From the NCBI RefSeq assembly GCF_039541855.1, contig NZ_BAABHA010000010.1, positions 727,344-791,343 of the forward strand: 64,000 nt of DNA, written 5' to 3'. Under the pieces are notes generated by a model that had not been told where the DNA came from, made no database searches, and saw nothing but the letters and a program-made list of their open reading frames with translations. The stretch comes from Solirubrum koreensis. GTDB lineage: Bacteria > Bacteroidota > Bacteroidia > Cytophagales > Hymenobacteraceae. Of the stretch, positions 61,218-64,000 are shown piece by piece (within the stretch, counting starts at the first letter, position 1; each line of letters begins with the position of its first letter). The position numbers and the translations under genes were made by a program.

Positions 61218-61661
61218 ATGGGCCACTCTACTCTTTACCATCTGGTGTACCAGAGCTCAGCTTCCAAACCCCTGAGTGAAAAGGAACTACAATCCATCCT
61301 GGCTGAAAGCCGGGCCTGGAATATAGCCCACGGCCTGACCGGGGTACTGCTGCACAGCGACGGTGACATTTTGCAGGTACTGGAAGGCTCGGCTGACGAA
61401 GTACAGTACATTTTCAGGAAAATAGCCCGGGATGTACGCCACAGCAACATTGTGAAGCTAGCCGACGGCCCCATTGAGAAGCGCCATTTTTCGGATTGGT
61501 CGATGGGGTTTATGAGCGTGGCAGCCGAAGACTACCGCCACCTGACGGGATACATGAACCCGCGCAGCCCGCATTACCTCGCCTCGTTCTCCGATAACGG
61601 CGACGAAGACCTGCACTCCTTGCTGAGCACGTTTGTGCGGAGCGAAACGGTGCGGCTGTAA
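61218..61661 (+). CDS. BLUF-domain blue-light photoreceptor
   Basis: A 147-residue stand-alone BLUF protein. LYHLVYQSSA carries the flavin-contacting Tyr, AWNIAHGLTGVLL the Asn, and ILQVLEGSADEVQYIF the Gln that switches hydrogen bonds on illumination; these are the residues expected for an active photocycle. No output domain is fused, so it would act on a partner protein. The ATG at 61218 is chosen because it begins MGHSTLYHLVYQ. The next gene, a ThuA-like lipoprotein, starts 50 bases later. Confidence 0.85.
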   Translation: MGHSTLYHLVYQSSASKPLSEKELQSILAESRAWNIAHGLTGVLLHSDGDILQVLEGSADEVQYIFRKIARDVRHSNIVKLADGPIEKRHFSDWSMGFMSVAAEDYRHLTGYMNPRSPHYLASFSDNGDEDLHSLLSTFVRSETVRL

Positions 61662-61711
61662 GCAGCGGCATCCGGAGCCTGCTACCGGCTTCTTCCTCTT
61701 GATTTTCCGCC

Positions 61712-62443
61712 ATGAAGGTCTTGTTTGCGTTCGGCTTACTGGGTAGCCTACTTGCCTGCTCCAGTCCTTCGGTAGAGCCCGTGCAGGAAGCCGAGCCGCG
61801 AATACTCGTTTTCTATAAAACGAGCGGGTATTACCATGCATCGATACCAGCGGGTTTAGTGGCCATTCGGCAGAAGGCTTCGGCTAACGGTATTCAAATG
61901 GATACCACCAACAACGCAGCCCGCTTCACCCCCGACGGGCTACAGCCTTACGCCGCCGTGGTGTTTCTGAGTACTACCGGAGACGTGCTGGCACCGCAGC
62001 AGCAATCGGCCTTTGAAAGATACATTCGTTCGGGGCGGGGCTTCGTGGGCATTCACGCCGCCACCGATTCCGAGTATGACTGGCCGTGGTACAACGGGCT
62101 GGTGGGTGCGTATTTCAACGACCACCCTGCCATTCAGCAGGCTACCGTGCGGGTTGTTGACAAAGCGCATCCGGCCACAGCGGTCCTGCCCGATGCCTGG
62201 ACGCGTACCGATGAGTGGTATAACTTCCGTAACCTGCACCCCGGCCTTAAGGTGCTGGCCAACCTCGACGAAAGCACGTACACCGGCGGCAACATGGGCG
62301 CCAACCACCCCATTGCCTGGTACCACACCTACGATGGCGGCCGAGCCTTTTACACGGCGGGCGGCCACACCGCGGAAAGCTTTGCAGAGCCACTGTTCAT
62401 GCAGCACGTGATGGGCGGCATTACGTACGCCGTGGGGAACTAG
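61712..62443 (+). CDS. ThuA-domain lipoprotein
   Basis: A 243-residue lipoprotein with lipobox LLACSS (residues 13-18). The ThuA/TrehaloseUtilisation fold (class I glutamine amidotransferase-like) follows, with FYKTSGYYHASIPAGL, FVGIHAATDSEYDWPWYNGLVG and HPIAWYHTYDGGRAFYTAGGH. ThuA-like proteins act in sugar or trehalose-related metabolism; this exported form is typical of Bacteroidota. Substrate unknown. Confidence 0.85.
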   Translation: MKVLFAFGLLGSLLACSSPSVEPVQEAEPRILVFYKTSGYYHASIPAGLVAIRQKASANGIQMDTTNNAARFTPDGLQPYAAVVFLSTTGDVLAPQQQSAFERYIRSGRGFVGIHAATDSEYDWPWYNGLVGAYFNDHPAIQQATVRVVDKAHPATAVLPDAWTRTDEWYNFRNLHPGLKVLANLDESTYTGGNMGANHPIAWYHTYDGGRAFYTAGGHTAESFAEPLFMQHVMGGITYAVGN

Positions 62444-62904
62444 CCCTACGGCTGGTGACATGCCGGTTGATTGCAGGCACGGGCCGTTGAGTTGGTTACT
62501 AGGGAATCTTGTGCTGCCCTCAGGGCTTCCGAAATAAGCCGGTTGGCATTAAGTCTGGTCTTGCTAGAACCCACTTTCTAACACAAATTATGACCAGAGA
62601 ACCGCTGTCGGGTACCCCCTAACCACCAGCCCGGAACCGGTGAGCGGGCTTGATTGAATAACTAAGTCTGTTGGGGAAACGCAAGAAGCTGCTTGCAAAG
62701 TCGCCAATGCCAAACGGTTTCGCAGGAAGAAAGCTGCGCGTATATAGCTTGGGCCGGGGCAACAAGTCTGCGGGCCGCCGGTAGCTTGTAGAAACACATA
62801 TTTGCATCCCGAGCGTCGCTGCCGTCCTGTTTGAGCGTACCGTTCAACGACAAGCAGCAGGTATGTGTCTAAGCATCGGGCATAATATCTTTCCCTTTTA
62901 AGCC
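62444..62904. other. 461-base gap without a recognised gene
   Basis: Short minus-strand open frames are present but are not supported by codon pattern or start signals. A TATCTTTC element at 62886-62893 probably serves the gene at 62905. No tRNA or known riboswitch structure was recognised. Confidence 0.4.
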
Positions 62905-63231
62905 ATGTCTTCCTCCTACAAGCTATACCTCGACGACATCCGCACACCCCGCGGCAGCGGCTGGCTAATTGTGCGCAGTTTCGAGGAGTTTGTGGCTACG
63001 ATTGAACGGCTGGGCGTGCCGGCGGAAATATCCTTCGACCACGACCTGGGCTGGGACGAGGTTCGCAACTGCGAGCGGAAAAGCGGCTACGACTGCGCCA
63101 AGTGGCTGGTGGAACAGGAGTTGCTGGTGGAGCGCTTCAACGTGCATTCGGCCAATCCCGTGGGGGCGGAGAATATTCGGGCGCTGCTGGGGAATTATGC
63201 GCGGTTTCGGGGAAGTAACTCTGGAGTTTGA
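62905..63231 (+). CDS. Cyclic-phosphate-type receiver-like domain protein (cREC_REC)
   Basis: A 108-residue protein that matches the stand-alone receiver-like family called cyclic-phosphate processing receiver domain: YLDDIRTPRGSGWLIVRS (acidic DD near strand 1), PAEISFDHDLGWDE (DHD), GYDCAKWLVEQELL and VHSANPVGAENIRALLGNY. The HSANPVG motif is diagnostic. The family was linked by comparative genomics to cyclic phosphate/nucleotide handling; no experimental role is known to me. No sensor kinase is adjacent. Confidence 0.7.
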   Translation: MSSSYKLYLDDIRTPRGSGWLIVRSFEEFVATIERLGVPAEISFDHDLGWDEVRNCERKSGYDCAKWLVEQELLVERFNVHSANPVGAENIRALLGNYARFRGSNSGV

Positions 63232-63325
63232 AAGTTGGTTGCACGGTCCCTTTTGCCATGCACCTCAGTCTCAACCTCATACTTTATGCTGGTTTGGACT
63301 CTAATTAACCGGTGTTAAGTTGGTA

Positions 63326-63901
63326 CTATCTTCTTAACCTTAATAAGACTCCTTCTCGCTCACAAGCAGCTGCACCAGGCAGGACGCCCGTACTTCCGAT
63401 TTTATCGACGGCCCACTTAGCATGAAGTAGGTGTTTAAGCTTCCGAGCTGTGCTGGTTATTTCTGGCCAATTCCAATCCGCAACTGCACCCATCGAAAGC
63501 AATTCGTTTCCTTCATGCCCTTTGGCGCTTCTTTCGCTGAAATGGCCGATATGGGTGTATTCCAACTCCTGTGGAAACTGCCGACCGAAGTAAAGCTGGA
63601 TTAACCCCCATCCTTGCGTCTGAAAGCGAAATGTTTGCCCTTCGCAGCGGTCCGGGTTCAGTTCAATTCGCCTAAAGCTGGGCATTGCTCCAAAGCGAGG
63701 CGACCAGAGCTGAAATGTTGGGCTAAAGATAGCGCCGTACAGTGCTCCGAATTTGCGGAAAACCTCGTCGGTATTGGTGTATACACAAACTTCCTTGCCG
63801 GGCTCTGAGGCCAAATCGTAAATCAGCAAGTCAGTTGAATCGAATAAGTAATCTAGCAGCGCGAGCTTGTCTTCCTTGCTGGCATAGAAGTCGTAGTTCA
63901 T
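63326..63901 (-). CDS. Hypothetical protein, AT-richer than neighbours
   Basis: A 191-residue protein with aromatic- and acidic-rich N-terminal part (MNYDFYASKEDKLALLDYLF, EVCVYTNTDEVFRKFG) and a central TFQLWSPRFGAMPSFRRIELN. The C-terminal ~25 residues (GVLPGAAACEREGVLLRLRR) are of different composition and could reflect a frameshift. No family recognised. The ATG at 63901 is preferred to one three codons upstream. It faces the cREC_REC gene across a 95-base gap. Confidence 0.55.
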   Translation of the reverse strand: MNYDFYASKEDKLALLDYLFDSTDLLIYDLASEPGKEVCVYTNTDEVFRKFGALYGAIFSPTFQLWSPRFGAMPSFRRIELNPDRCEGQTFRFQTQGWGLIQLYFGRQFPQELEYTHIGHFSERSAKGHEGNELLSMGAVADWNWPEITSTARKLKHLLHAKWAVDKIGSTGVLPGAAACEREGVLLRLRR

Positions 63902-64000
63902 AGGGGCCAAGGTAAAGTCAAGAACTATTTAACCTTTAGAGCGTGTTTGGGAATTGGTTGGGGGCTAAAGAAAAACGAGCCAGTAAGTTGCAGGCGGAGT

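Noticed and set aside
62588..62947. Minus-strand frames of 60-119 residues in the gap after the ThuA gene
   Set aside because: Low-quality composition, overlap with the start of the receiver-like gene, and no start signal.
63937..63965. GAGCGTGTTTGGGAATTGG-like word near the right edge, reminiscent of an insertion-sequence end
   Set aside because: No transposase or second inverted repeat lies in the window, so it cannot be supported.
1..64000. CRISPR arrays, rRNA and tRNA genes
   Set aside because: No regularly spaced direct repeats and no cloverleaf or rRNA sequence were recognised in the gaps between genes.

Overview
The window looks like chromosomal DNA of a GC-rich, non-flagellated member of Bacteroidota, most likely Hymenobacter or a close relative (Cytophagales). 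The evidence is TAnnTTTG-type promoters, gliding protein GldC, three type IX secretion (T9SS) cargo proteins (two type A tails, one CHU_C/type B tail), a CHRD-repeat protein, a DUF2256 protein and a short SRP RNA. No rRNA, tRNA, CRISPR array, transposase or phage gene was seen. The assignment is inferred from gene content only.

Layout. 1-3.4 kb: the end of pdhB, then small housekeeping genes (DinB-like, thioesterase, methyltransferase, DUF2256). 3.4-7.6 kb: a four-repeat CHRD secreted protein, a nucleoside deaminase, a palindromic repeat and ffh. 7.7-26 kb: a surface-glycan region. It holds a glycosyltransferase, pseB, a divergent T9SS type B protein, then a tight run pseC - aldo/keto reductase - SDR - SpsF-type cytidylyltransferase - pseG - pseH - pseI - putative sugar transferase, followed by a LamG T9SS protein, a deacetylase-like protein and a flippase. 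Together these would make an activated pseudaminic-type nonulosonic acid and place it on the surface. 26-30 kb: an amino-acid permease behind a SAM-I riboswitch and a 12-residue leader peptide ending in four Cys codons, then an outer-membrane protein and a fasciclin lipoprotein.

30-36 kb: an alpha/beta hydrolase without its nucleophile serine, EcsC, a strikingly AT-rich orphan gene, and a Gfo/Idh dehydrogenase plus DegT aminotransferase pair of the UDP-ManNAc3NAcA type. 36-45 kb: lipoprotein, GT2, ftsE, fructose-6-phosphate aldolase, the SRP RNA gene (ffs) with a readable promoter, guaA and a periplasmic-binding-protein-like protein. 45-53 kb: isocitrate dehydrogenase with a palindromic operator, a TetR regulator, and an ABC-HlyD-TolC export set whose ATPase has lost nearly all catalytic motifs. 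53-64 kb: dgt, hemL, dcd, gldC, dnaN, a BLUF photoreceptor, a ThuA lipoprotein, and a small cyclic-phosphate-type receiver protein beside an unknown gene.

The most interesting signals are the SAM-I riboswitch plus Cys-codon leader in front of one permease, the extended nonulosonic-acid operon with two additional oxidoreductases and an uncharacterised transferase, and the degenerate ABC exporter. Functions come from recognising families and motifs by eye; no database search was run.
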